From Stappia sp. WLB 29 (lineage in GTDB: Bacteria; Pseudomonadota; Alphaproteobacteria; Rhizobiales; Stappiaceae): a stretch of DNA of 64,000 nt. The notes below the pieces were generated by a model. That model searched no databases and had not been told where the DNA came from. It saw only the letters and a list, made by a program, of their open reading frames with translations. The position numbers and the translations under genes are program-made. The stretch covers positions 62,001-126,000 of the forward strand of contig NZ_JALBGD010000003.1 in the NCBI RefSeq assembly GCF_023507705.1, read 5' to 3'. Shown here one piece after another: positions 37,638 through 46,001 of the stretch. Position 1 is the stretch's first letter, and each line of letters begins with the position of its first letter.

Positions 37638-37721
37638 GGCTTTCGCAGGCATTCCTGCCCGCGAAAGCCAGTGGGGATGTAGGGGGCGGAGTGCCCCCCT
37701 GTCAATTGGCGAAAGGCCAAT
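37638..37721 (-). repeat. Three consecutive hairpins between the alcohol dehydrogenase gene and trpA
   Basis: GGCTTTCGC/GCGAAAGCC (37638-37669) has an inner GGCA-TTCC-TGCC stem. GGGGGC-GGAGT-GCCCCC lies at 37682-37698 and ATTGGC-GAAAG-GCCAAT at 37705-37721. None has a clean T-run. They may end the island transcript or represent a repeat (REP-like) element; it also marks where the trpBA pair is broken. Confidence 0.5.
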
Positions 37722-37754
37722 CGGCCAAGCCCGACGATAGCCGGCCGAGTCGCT

Positions 37755-38918
37755 TCAGAGACGGCCGGTGAGCGCCGCGTCGAAGATCGATGCCGCACCC
37801 TCGAGGGTCAGTTCGATCGGATTGCCGCCAGCGGTCGGGTCAACGATGGCCATTTCGGCGATCGTTGCGGCCTTGGCGCCATCCACCTTCAGGCCGTCCA
37901 GGGTATGCGGCACGTCGAGCGCGGTACGCAGGTCGAGGACGGCCTGCAGGAAGCCATCGAAGCCGCCAGACACACCGAGATAGCCGGCGAGCCGTTCGAT
38001 CTTGGTCTCGATGGCCGGGCGATTGAACACCAGCACGTAGGGCATGAAGACCGCATTGGTCATGCCGTGATGGGTGTCGTAGAGCGCGCCGACCGGATGG
38101 GAGAGCGCATGGATGGCACCGAGGCCCTTCTGGAAGGCGACCGCCCCCATCGCGGCGGCCGACATCATGTGGCCGCGGGCGGCGAGATCGTCCGGCGTCT
38201 CGGCGACGCGCTTCAGGTTCTCGAAGACGAGGCGCATGCCCTCGACCGCGATACCGTCGCCCATCGGGTGGTAGAAGGTGGAGGAATAGGCCTCGAGGCA
38301 GTGGGCGAGGGCGTCCATGCCTGTGCCGACGGTGAAGTAGCGCGGCATGCCGACGGTCAGCTCGGGATCGCAGATGACGATGCCGGGCAGCATCTTCGGA
38401 TGGAAGATGACCTTCTTGGTGTGGGTTTCCTCGTTGGTGATGACGCCGGCGCGGCCGACCTCGGAACCGGTTCCTGCCGTGGTCGGCACGGCGAGGATCG
38501 GCGCGATGCCATCCGGATCGGCACGGGTCCACCAGTCGCCGACGTCCTCGAAGTCCCACATCGGTCGGGTCTGGCCGGCCATGAAGGCGATGACCTTGCC
38601 CGCATCGAGACCGGAGCCGCCGCCGAAGGCGATGACGCCGTCATGGCCGCCGGCGCGATAGGCGGCAACGCCCGCCTCCACGTTCGATGCGGTCGGGTTC
38701 GGCTTGATGTCGCTGAAGATGTCCGGCTCAAGGCCGGCCTGGCGCAGCAGCTCCAGCGCGTTCGCGGTCATCGGCAGGCGCGCAAGGCCCGGGTCGGTGA
38801 CCAGCAGCGGGCGCTTCATGCCGAGCAGGGCGGCGCACTTGCCGAGCTCCTTGATGCGCCCGGCGCCGAAGCGCACGGAGGTCGGGTAGTTCCAGTTGGC
38901 GGACGGAAGGGTGGTCAT
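37755..38918 (-). CDS. Iron-containing alcohol dehydrogenase
   Basis: A 387-residue NAD(P)-dependent enzyme of the group III (iron) family. The N-terminal NAD-binding part includes AFGGGSGLDAGKVIAFM. The metal ligands are carried by TGMDALAHCLEAYSS (Asp, His), AIHALSHPVGALYDTHHGMTN (two His). It interconverts an alcohol and an aldehyde. Last gene of the minus-strand island, 49 bp after the aldehyde dehydrogenase, so the pair could take an alcohol to the acid. The substrate is not readable from sequence. Confidence 0.92.
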   Translation of the reverse strand: MTTLPSANWNYPTSVRFGAGRIKELGKCAALLGMKRPLLVTDPGLARLPMTANALELLRQAGLEPDIFSDIKPNPTASNVEAGVAAYRAGGHDGVIAFGGGSGLDAGKVIAFMAGQTRPMWDFEDVGDWWTRADPDGIAPILAVPTTAGTGSEVGRAGVITNEETHTKKVIFHPKMLPGIVICDPELTVGMPRYFTVGTGMDALAHCLEAYSSTFYHPMGDGIAVEGMRLVFENLKRVAETPDDLAARGHMMSAAAMGAVAFQKGLGAIHALSHPVGALYDTHHGMTNAVFMPYVLVFNRPAIETKIERLAGYLGVSGGFDGFLQAVLDLRTALDVPHTLDGLKVDGAKAATIAEMAIVDPTAGGNPIELTLEGAASIFDAALTGRL

Positions 38919-38967
38919 GTCCTGAGATCCTGAAAGGAAGGAAAGCGAAGCGGCGGTTTCTGCGCGC

Positions 38968-40356
38968 CTAGGAGCGGGCGCGCAGGTGGAACGACTTCGG
39001 CCGCGTCAGCGACAGGTAGCCGATTTCCGACAGGGCGGCGCCCTTGCCGGTGTCCTTGACGCCGGTCCATACCAGCGCCGGGTCGAGATAGTCGCAGCGG
39101 TTCATGAAGATCGTACCGGTCTCGACACGATCGCCGATGGCGATGGCGGCCTCCTCGTCGGCGGTCCAGATCGAAGCGGTCAGGCCGTAGGGGCTGTCGT
39201 TCATCAGGGCGACGGCCTCCTCGTCGGAGCGCACCTTCATCACGCCGACCACCGGGCCGAAGCTCTCCTCGCGCATCACCGACATCTGGTGATCGACGTC
39301 GACCAGCACCTGCGGCATCAGGTAGGGCGTGCCCTCCTTGTCCTGCGGGAAGCGCGCGCGGTCGACCAGGGCCTTAGCGCCCTTGCGCAGCGCCTCGGCG
39401 GTCTGCTCGCGCACATGGGCGGCAAAGCGCGCCTGCGCCATGGGGCCGAGCGTCGTCGCCTCGTCGAGCGGGTTTCCGAGCGTGTAGGCGGAGGCGGCCG
39501 CCGCCAGGCCCTCGACCACCGCGTCATAGTGCGTCTCGTGCACATAGACGCGCTCGATGCCGCAGCAGCACTGGCCCGAATTGTAGAAGGCGCCATCGGC
39601 GAGGTTCTCGACCGCGAAGGCGACATCGGCGTCCGCGCGGACATAGGCCGGATCCTTGCCGCCGAGCTCGAGGCCAAGCGTTGCGAAGGTGCCCGCCGCC
39701 GCCTTCTCGATGGCGCGGCCGCCGGCGACCGAGCCGGTGAAGTTGATGTGGTCGATGCGGCCCGAGCCGAGCAGCGCCTCGGTCTGGCCGTGGTTCAGCA
39801 CAATGTTGCGGAAGACGCCCTTGGGCAGGCCCGCCGCCTTGAACGCCTTGTCGAGCCGCTCGCCGACCAGCAGGGTCTGCGCCGCGTGCTTGAGGATCAC
39901 CACGTTGCCGGCGATCAGCGCCGGGACGATGGTGTTGATCGCCGTCATGAACGGATAGTTCCACGGCGCGATGACCATGACGATGCCGAGCGGCTCGGGC
40001 CGTACGTAGCGGGTGAAGCCCGGACGGTCCGTATGGTGACGGGCCCGGAGCGACTCCTCGGCGATCTTGACCATGTAGTCGGTGCGCTCGCGCGTGCCAC
40101 CCTTCTCGCCGCCGTAGCGCACCGGCCGGCCCATCTGCCAGGCCAACTCGGGCACGATCTCGTCGTTCATCGCCTCCAGCGCGGCGACGGCGGCCAGCAC
40201 CGCCGAGCAGCGCTCGGAGAGCGGGGTGGCGGCCCAGGCAGCCTGCGCGGCGCGGGCCTCGGCCACGGCCTGGTCGATCTCGGCAGCACTCGCCACGGGA
40301 CGCTCAGCATAGACAGAGCCGTCGACCGGGGAAATCAGCTTGATCACGTCGGACAT
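38968..40356 (-). CDS. NAD(P)-dependent aldehyde dehydrogenase
   Basis: A 462-residue ALDH-superfamily enzyme: VMVIAPWNYPFMTAINTIVP, INFTGSVAGGRAIEKAA, LGLELGGKDPAYV with the general-base Glu, and NSGQCCCGIERVYV with the catalytic Cys. Closest by eye to succinate-semialdehyde/aminoaldehyde-type ALDHs. The ATG at 40356 (MSDVIKL) is chosen; the in-frame extension upstream adds 21 unrelated residues. Transcribed between the ligase-like gene and the alcohol dehydrogenase gene. Confidence 0.9.
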   Translation of the reverse strand: MSDVIKLISPVDGSVYAERPVASAAEIDQAVAEARAAQAAWAATPLSERCSAVLAAVAALEAMNDEIVPELAWQMGRPVRYGGEKGGTRERTDYMVKIAEESLRARHHTDRPGFTRYVRPEPLGIVMVIAPWNYPFMTAINTIVPALIAGNVVILKHAAQTLLVGERLDKAFKAAGLPKGVFRNIVLNHGQTEALLGSGRIDHINFTGSVAGGRAIEKAAAGTFATLGLELGGKDPAYVRADADVAFAVENLADGAFYNSGQCCCGIERVYVHETHYDAVVEGLAAAASAYTLGNPLDEATTLGPMAQARFAAHVREQTAEALRKGAKALVDRARFPQDKEGTPYLMPQVLVDVDHQMSVMREESFGPVVGVMKVRSDEEAVALMNDSPYGLTASIWTADEEAAIAIGDRVETGTIFMNRCDYLDPALVWTGVKDTGKGAALSEIGYLSLTRPKSFHLRARS

Positions 40357-40452
40357 GTCACACCTTTCGGGCAGGTCCGCCCAGGCGGCCTGCCTCTGCA
40401 TGTTTGCAAGATATTCCAAGTGGATCCGGCCCGCTGTCGCGGGCCGAAGTCC

Positions 40453-41832
40453 TCAACTGCGCTCGAAGCCGCGGGCGAGTTCGTAGTCGGTCACCACGCG
40501 GTCGAATTCCTCCTGCTCCCATTCCGCCGCGCGGACGTAATGGTCGATCACCGCATCGCCGAAGGCCTCGCGCAGCATCTTCGACTTGCGCAGGGTCTCC
40601 GTCGCCGCGCGCAGCGTGCGCGGAATCTCCTTCAGCCGGCGGGACTGGTAGAGATCGCCGGTGACCGGTGCCTCGAGCTCCAGTTTCTCCTCGATGCCCC
40701 GGATGCCGGCCGCAAGCTGCGCGGCCAGCGCCAGGTAGGGATTGAGGTCCGAGCCGCCGATGCGGCATTCGACGCGCACGCCCTTCGTGCCCTCGCCGCA
40801 GAGCCGGAAGCCGGCGGTGCGGTTGTCGACCGACCATGCGGTCTTGGTCGGCGCGAAGGTGCCCTTCTGGAAGCGCTTGTAGCTGTTCACATAGGGCGCC
40901 AGGAACCAGGTGTAATCCGGAGCGTAGCGGATCAGGCCGGCCATGTAGTGGTGCATCAGCTGCGACATGCCGTGCTGCGCATCCGCATCGAAGAAGGCAC
41001 TGGTGCCGTCCTTCTTCCACAGCGACTGGTGCACATGGGACGAGGAACCGACCCGGGCATGATGCCATTTCGGCATGAAGGTCACCGCGCGGCCGTGCTG
41101 CCAGGCGATTTCCTTGGTCGCATGCTTGGCGATGGTGTGGTGATCGGCGCAGGCGAGCGGGTCCGCATAGCGGATGTTGAGTTCCTCCTGGCCGGCCTCG
41201 GCCTCGCCCTTGGAATTCTCCACCGGAATGCCCGCGGCATAGAGGTGATTGCGGATCGGGCGCATCACCTCCTCTTCCTTGGTGGTCTGGAGGATATGAT
41301 AGTCCTCGTTATAGGCCGAGATCGGCTCCAGATCGCGGAAGCCCGAGCGGCGGATGTCGTCGAAGCTCTTCTCGAACAGGAAGAATTCCAGCTCCGTCGC
41401 CATCTTGGCCTCGAGCCCCATGGCATCGAGACGGGCGATCTGGCCCTTGAGCAGCGCACGCGGCGAATGCGGCACCGCCTCATGGTGGTGATGGTCGAGC
41501 ACGTCGCACAACACCATCGCCGTGCCCTCCAGCCAAGGCACGGGGCGCAGGGTCGAAAGATCCGGCTTCATCACATAATCGCCGTAGCCGCCGGCCCAAC
41601 TGGTCGCGGCATAGCCCTCGACCGTGTACATCTCCAGGTCCGTCGCCAGCAGGTAATTGCAGCAATGGGTCTCCTCGAAGGAGTGGTCGATGAAGTTGCG
41701 CGCGTGAAAGCGCTTGCCCATCAGACGGCCCTGCATGTCGACGGCGCAGACCAGCACCGTATCGATGGTGCCGTCGGCGACGGCGGCCTTGAGAGCGTCG
41801 AAAGAAAGATTGCCAGCCATTGGAACCATCAT
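40453..41832 (-). CDS. Glutamine-synthetase-like gamma-glutamyl ligase (PuuA/GlnA-type)
   Basis: A 459-residue GS-fold ligase. Catalytic elements are kept: ATELEFFLFEK, GEAEAGQEELNIRYADPL, GSSSHVHQSLWKKDGT (the His loop), NRTAGFRLCGEG and RVECRIGGSDLNPYLALAA. The N-terminal domain and DMQGRLMGKRF differ from housekeeping GlnA and match the group that ligates glutamate to amines (putrescine, isopropylamine, ethanolamine, anilines). Flanked by a TRAP transporter and two dehydrogenases. The start is ATG 41832 or, 12 bases in, ATG 41820; neither has a good ribosome-binding site. It lies behind a hairpin downstream of dctP. Confidence 0.85.
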   Translation of the reverse strand: MMVPMAGNLSFDALKAAVADGTIDTVLVCAVDMQGRLMGKRFHARNFIDHSFEETHCCNYLLATDLEMYTVEGYAATSWAGGYGDYVMKPDLSTLRPVPWLEGTAMVLCDVLDHHHHEAVPHSPRALLKGQIARLDAMGLEAKMATELEFFLFEKSFDDIRRSGFRDLEPISAYNEDYHILQTTKEEEVMRPIRNHLYAAGIPVENSKGEAEAGQEELNIRYADPLACADHHTIAKHATKEIAWQHGRAVTFMPKWHHARVGSSSHVHQSLWKKDGTSAFFDADAQHGMSQLMHHYMAGLIRYAPDYTWFLAPYVNSYKRFQKGTFAPTKTAWSVDNRTAGFRLCGEGTKGVRVECRIGGSDLNPYLALAAQLAAGIRGIEEKLELEAPVTGDLYQSRRLKEIPRTLRAATETLRKSKMLREAFGDAVIDHYVRAAEWEQEEFDRVVTDYELARGFERS

Positions 41833-41873
41833 TGTCGGTTAAGCGGGGCGCGGGCACGGTCGGTGACGGAAGG

Positions 41874-41899
41874 GCCGGAGCGGCGAACGCCGCCCCGGC
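41874..41899 (-). repeat. Strong intercistronic hairpin downstream of dctP
   Basis: GCCGGAGCGGCG-AA-CGCCGCCCCGGC, 12 paired positions with one mismatch, between the dctP stop and the ligase gene. No T-run. Likely stabilises the dctP mRNA or attenuates read-through, giving excess binding protein. Confidence 0.6.
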
Positions 41900-41908
41900 T
41901 CGCCGGCA

Positions 41909-42958
41909 TCAGGTGTAGCGGTAAGGCCGCCCGGCCTTCTGCATGTCGGCGTTGTACTTCTTGAAGATCTCCACGACCTTCGCCTTGATCTCGGATTCGG
42001 CCGCGATCTCGTCCCAGAACTTAACGGCGGCCTCCTCGACGGTGGCCCACTCTGCATCCGGAATGGTGGTCAGCTCCATCTTGGTGCCGTTGACGCGAAG
42101 GCTCGCCTCGCCGCCCCAGTACCACCATTGGCGATAGTAGTGCGACGCATCCATGGCCAGCTGCAGCATGGTCTTAAGATGGTCGGGCAGTTCGTTCCAC
42201 CGGTCCATGTTGGCGAAGAACGAGCCGGCCCAGGCGCCGGAAATGTTGTTGGTCAGGAAGTAGTTGGTCACGTCGGCCCAGCCGACCGTGTAGTCCTCGG
42301 TGATACCCGACCAGGCGACGCCGTCGAGTTCGCCGGTCTGCACCGCGACTTCGATGTCCTCCCAGGGCAGCGTCACCGGCACCACGCCGAACTGCGCCAG
42401 GAAGCGGCCGGCGGTCGGGAAGGTGAAGACGCGCTTGCCCTGCAGGTCGGCAAGGCTGCGGATCGGGTCCTTGGTGGCGAAGTGGCACGGGTCCCAGGCG
42501 CCGGCGGAGATGTGCTTGACGCCGACCTTGGCGTATTCTTCCTCCCAGATCTCCTTCAGGCCGTACTGGTTGAACAGCACCGGCACGTCCAGCGAATAGC
42601 GGCTGGCGAAGGGGAAGTAGCCGCCGAACACGGTCACTTCGGTCGGCGAAGCCATGGAATCGTCATCCGACTGCACCGCGTCGATGGTGCCGCGCTGCAT
42701 CGCGCGGAACAGCTCGCCCGTCGGCACCAGCTGGTCGGCGAAGAACAGCTCGATCTCCATCTCGCCGTTGGCCGCCTTGTTGAAGGCGTCGATATGCGGC
42801 TTGATCACATGCTCGGCGAGCGCTGCGCCCGCATAGGTCTGCAACCGCCACTTGATCGGCGCCTGGCCGAGCACGGCAGGGGCGGCCAGCGTCGAAGCGC
42901 CGGCGGCGGCGACGGTGCCGAGGCCCGCCTTCTTCAGAAAGTCGCGTCTGTTGGTCAT
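41909..42958 (-). CDS. dctP: TRAP transporter periplasmic substrate-binding protein
   Basis: A 349-residue exported binding protein. It carries a twin-arginine signal, NRRDFLKKAG, then a hydrophobic Ala-rich stretch ending at APAVLGQ. The mature part begins IKWRLQTYAGAALAEHVIKP and includes RAMQRGTIDAVQ and WAGSFFANMDRW, in the FcbT1/DctP4-like group often linked to aromatic or organic acids. Ribosome-binding site AAGGGGAA precedes the ATG. Follows dctM by 134 bp in the same transcript. Substrate presumably the compound degraded by the neighbouring enzymes. Confidence 0.9.
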   Translation of the reverse strand: MTNRRDFLKKAGLGTVAAAGASTLAAPAVLGQAPIKWRLQTYAGAALAEHVIKPHIDAFNKAANGEMEIELFFADQLVPTGELFRAMQRGTIDAVQSDDDSMASPTEVTVFGGYFPFASRYSLDVPVLFNQYGLKEIWEEEYAKVGVKHISAGAWDPCHFATKDPIRSLADLQGKRVFTFPTAGRFLAQFGVVPVTLPWEDIEVAVQTGELDGVAWSGITEDYTVGWADVTNYFLTNNISGAWAGSFFANMDRWNELPDHLKTMLQLAMDASHYYRQWWYWGGEASLRVNGTKMELTTIPDAEWATVEEAAVKFWDEIAAESEIKAKVVEIFKKYNADMQKAGRPYRYT

Positions 42959-43092
42959 GTCTCATTCCCCTTTGGTTTCGTTGAAGAGATGCAAGAGCGC
43001 GCCCTTTCTGATTGTTGTGATGGCGCGGCGGTCGGTGTCCGGTGGCCAAGCTCCTTCTGCTGCGGTGATGCGTCTCGTTCGGATCTCCTCTG

Positions 43093-44415
43093 TCAGCGGC
43101 CGTAAACATAGTCGGGCAGCCACAGGGCGATCTGCGGAAAGATCATTATCAATGCCAATGCGAGGATCATGACCAGCACAAAGGGCCCGATCGAGCCGTA
43201 GATGTCCCGCATGGAGATCTCCGGCGGCGCCATCGCCCGCATCAGGAACAGGTTGTAGCCGAAGGGCGGGGTCATGTAGGCGATCTGGGTGGTGACCGTG
43301 TAGAGAACGCCGTACCAGACGAGGTCGAAGCCCAGCGCTGCGACCAAGGGCACGTAGAGCGGGGCGACGATGACCAGCATCGCCGTATCGTCGAGGAAGG
43401 TGCCCATCACCAGGAAGGACACCTGCATCAGGATCAGGATCATCCAGGGCGACAGGCCGAGCCTTTCGGTGAAGAGGGTCTCGATCGCCTTGACCGCGCC
43501 GAGACCGTCGAACACGGCGCCGAAGCCGAGCGCGGCGAGGATGATCCACATGAACATGCAGGAGATCGCCAGCGTCTGGCGCAGGCAGGTCTCGAACACC
43601 GTCCAGGTCATCCGGCGCTTGAGCACGGCGGCGACGAATGCGGTCATGGCGCCGATGGCGGAGCTCTCGACCAGCGAGGTCCAGCCGTTGACGAAGGGCA
43701 CCATCATCGTGGCGAAGATGACCAGCGGCAGGACGCCGGCGCCGAGCAGTCGCATCTTCTCGGCCCGGGACACATTTCGCTCCTCCACCGGCAAAACAGG
43801 GCCGAGCGAGGGCGTGATGCGGCAGCGGACATAGATATAGACGACGAACATGGTCGCCATCATCAGCCCCGGCACCACGCCGGCGAGCCAGAGCTGGCCG
43901 ACCGGCTGGCGCGCGATCATCGCATAGAGCACGAGGACCACGGAGGGCGGTACCAGGATGCCGAGCGAGGAGCCGGCCTGGATGACGCCGGTGACCATGC
44001 GCTTGTCGTAGCCGCGGCGCAGCAGCTCGGGCAGAGCGATGGTGGCGCCGATGGCCATGCCGGCGACGGACAGGCCGTTCATCGCCGAGACCAGCACCAT
44101 CAGCCCGATCGTGCCGATGGCAAGCCCGCCGGAGATCGGCCCCATCCACACGTGGAACATCTTGTAGAGGTCGTCGGCGATCTTCGATTCCGACAGGACA
44201 TATCCCATGAAGATGAACATCGGCAGGGTGAGCAGCGGATACCACTTCATCAGCTTCATGGCTGCTGCGAAGGGAATGTCGGAACCGCCGGTCCCCCACA
44301 GCGCCAGCGCCGCAACCGCGGCGACGCCGCCGATGGCACCGAAGACGCGCTGACCGGTCAACAGCATCAGCATCATCGACGAGAACATCAGCAGCGCAAT
44401 CATCTCATAGGACAT
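43093..44415 (-). CDS. dctM: TRAP transporter large permease (DctM)
   Basis: A 440-residue polytopic transport subunit: MNGLSVAGMAIGATIALPEL, SSLGILVPPSVVLVLYAMIA, FLDDTAMLVIVAPLYVPLV and QIAYMTPPFGYNLFLMRAM. ATG 44415 overlaps the dctQ stop as ATGA. It differs clearly from the first DctM (3297-4619), so the two systems are paralogues of long standing. Confidence 0.93.
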   Translation of the reverse strand: MSYEMIALLMFSSMMLMLLTGQRVFGAIGGVAAVAALALWGTGGSDIPFAAAMKLMKWYPLLTLPMFIFMGYVLSESKIADDLYKMFHVWMGPISGGLAIGTIGLMVLVSAMNGLSVAGMAIGATIALPELLRRGYDKRMVTGVIQAGSSLGILVPPSVVLVLYAMIARQPVGQLWLAGVVPGLMMATMFVVYIYVRCRITPSLGPVLPVEERNVSRAEKMRLLGAGVLPLVIFATMMVPFVNGWTSLVESSAIGAMTAFVAAVLKRRMTWTVFETCLRQTLAISCMFMWIILAALGFGAVFDGLGAVKAIETLFTERLGLSPWMILILMQVSFLVMGTFLDDTAMLVIVAPLYVPLVAALGFDLVWYGVLYTVTTQIAYMTPPFGYNLFLMRAMAPPEISMRDIYGSIGPFVLVMILALALIMIFPQIALWLPDYVYGR

Positions 44416-45014
44416 CAGCTTTCCTCTCCGCGAATGCGCGCGATGTCCTTGATGAGCTCGGAGACGGCCTGCAGCAGCATCAGGAAGAAGCCGAGGCACA
44501 TGATCGCCTTGATCGGCCAGATGACAGGACGCCAGGCGGTCGGGCTGCGCTCGACATGGCCGATCACCTCGGCCGCGGCGTCGGGACCGCCGGTGACGAA
44601 GGCAACCGCCAGATCCTTCAGGAACACGAAAGGTTCGGTGCCGAAATGACCGAGCGAGTAGGCGGTCGAACCGACGCCGCCATACAGCAGGACGCCGAGA
44701 TAAAAGATCAGCACCAGCACCGTGAAAGCATCGAACCAGGCCTTCTTCTTCACAGACCAGCCGGCATAGAACAGGTCCATGCGGACGTTCGAGCCGAGCT
44801 GGACCGAATAGGGCCCGCCGAGAATGTAGTAGGCGACCATGGCGAACTGGGCGACCTCCAGCGTCCACGGGGACGGCAGGAAGACTGTCTTGGAGATCGA
44901 CGACCACAGAAGCACGGCGACCATGACGAACAGGCCGTACATGACGATCCGCCCGAGGCGGTAGTTGACCGCGTCGACGACCCTCACATAGCCGCGCATC
45001 AGGGAGAGCATCAT
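44415..45014 (-). CDS. dctQ: TRAP transporter small permease (DctQ)
   Basis: A 199-residue membrane protein with four hydrophobic segments, e.g. IVMYGLFVMVAVLLWSSI and AMVAYYILGGPYSVQLGSNV with the family's conserved stretch; longer than the first DctQ because of a loop around DAAAEVIGHVERSP. ATG 45014 overlaps the stop of the hutG-like gene as ATGA, and its own stop overlaps dctM, so the three are translationally coupled. Confidence 0.9.
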   Translation of the reverse strand: MMLSLMRGYVRVVDAVNYRLGRIVMYGLFVMVAVLLWSSISKTVFLPSPWTLEVAQFAMVAYYILGGPYSVQLGSNVRMDLFYAGWSVKKKAWFDAFTVLVLIFYLGVLLYGGVGSTAYSLGHFGTEPFVFLKDLAVAFVTGGPDAAAEVIGHVERSPTAWRPVIWPIKAIMCLGFFLMLLQAVSELIKDIARIRGEES

Positions 45015-45823
45015 CCGGACCTCCCTTTCGCCTCGAGCTTTTTCAGCGCGGCCTCGAGCGCATGGCCGAGGCGGTCGGCCCACAGGCTCTCGCCGGCGGC
45101 GTCCGCGATCTCGTCGTTGCGCACCTCAATCATCACGCAAGGCAGGCTGCGCGCCTCGCCATGGCGGCCGACCGTGTAATAGACCCCATCGCCCGGCGCA
45201 TAGGGCTCGTTGTCGCCGAGATCGGCGATACCCTGTCTGGCAAGATCGGCCAGCATCGCGTCGGCAACCCTGCGGTCGCGGTTGGACAGGATGCCGACCG
45301 GCCAGGGGCGATGGAATCCCTTGTAGAGCGGCGTGAAGCTGTGCACCGAGACGACCACGCTGTCGAGGCCGGCGGCCGCGCGCGCGTCGAGCAGCGTTTC
45401 GATGCGCGAATGGAAGGGCGTGTGGGCAAGAGCGATGCGGCGGGTCCGCTCGGCTGCACCCAGATCGCGATTGCCGGGGATCTCGGTCGTCTCGCTGATC
45501 GATGGGATCAGGTCGTGTGCGGCGGTGTCGCGATTGCAGTCGAGGACGAGCCGCGACAGGTCGGGATAGACGAGAGGCGCGTCGAACCGGCGCGACAGGT
45601 GGCGCGAGACGCCGAGTGCGCCGGGATCCCATGCGATATGGGCGCGGCGCGCCGCCTCGTCCAGGCCGAGATCGCCGTATTCCGGCGGCAACCGGCGCGA
45701 AGCATGGTCGCACAGCAGCACGATCTTGCCGCGGCCGCCGACGTTTTCCGCGACCACGACCGTTTCCCCCGGCGTCATGTCGCCGGGCAATAGCTCGCCG
45801 TCACGTGCCGCTGTCGGCTCCAT
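45011..45823 (-). CDS. N-formylglutamate amidohydrolase-family protein (HutG-like)
   Basis: A 270-residue zinc amidohydrolase-fold protein: IVLLCDHASRRLPPEYGDLG, DPGALGVSRHLSRRFDAPLV, RLVLDCNRD, VVVSVHSFTPLYKG and CVMIEVRNDEI. The named activity is removal of formyl or related acyl groups from glutamate; no other hut gene is here. As first gene of the TRAP/ligase/dehydrogenase operon it may instead hydrolyse a glutamyl amide intermediate (inference). The ATG at 45823 follows a GGGGGACAGGG leader. Divergent from the RpiR gene. Confidence 0.82.
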   Translation of the reverse strand: MEPTAARDGELLPGDMTPGETVVVAENVGGRGKIVLLCDHASRRLPPEYGDLGLDEAARRAHIAWDPGALGVSRHLSRRFDAPLVYPDLSRLVLDCNRDTAAHDLIPSISETTEIPGNRDLGAAERTRRIALAHTPFHSRIETLLDARAAAGLDSVVVSVHSFTPLYKGFHRPWPVGILSNRDRRVADAMLADLARQGIADLGDNEPYAPGDGVYYTVGRHGEARSLPCVMIEVRNDEIADAAGESLWADRLGHALEAALKKLEAKGRSG

Positions 45824-46001
45824 CCCTGTCCCCCAGCCGGATATCCTCGCGAAAAACGCAACTGCTGTTCTATTTGTTACAAAATTGCGTTGAATTCCGC
45901 TTTCTGTATGATTTGATACATACCCGCGACCGATGTCAATCGGGTTTCCGACAGCGACCGCCCAGGCGCGGCACCCCGGCCGGGGAGGCGGCCTCACGAC
46001 C
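45824..46001. promoter_or_regulatory. Divergent control region of the catabolic island and rpiR-type gene
   Basis: A 178-bp region whose centre is AT-rich. It holds a perfect dyad TTTGTTACAAA at 45873-45883 and a second, TGTAT-GATTTG-ATACA, at 45905-45920, 22 bp apart. Both share a TGT/ACA core and are good candidates for binding sites of the adjacent RpiR-family regulator. Confidence 0.55.

Noticed and set aside
37638-37721. The hairpin cluster upstream of trpA as a trp attenuator
   Set aside because: No short leader ORF with Trp codons and no T-run terminator; trpA is not the first gene of a trp operon here.
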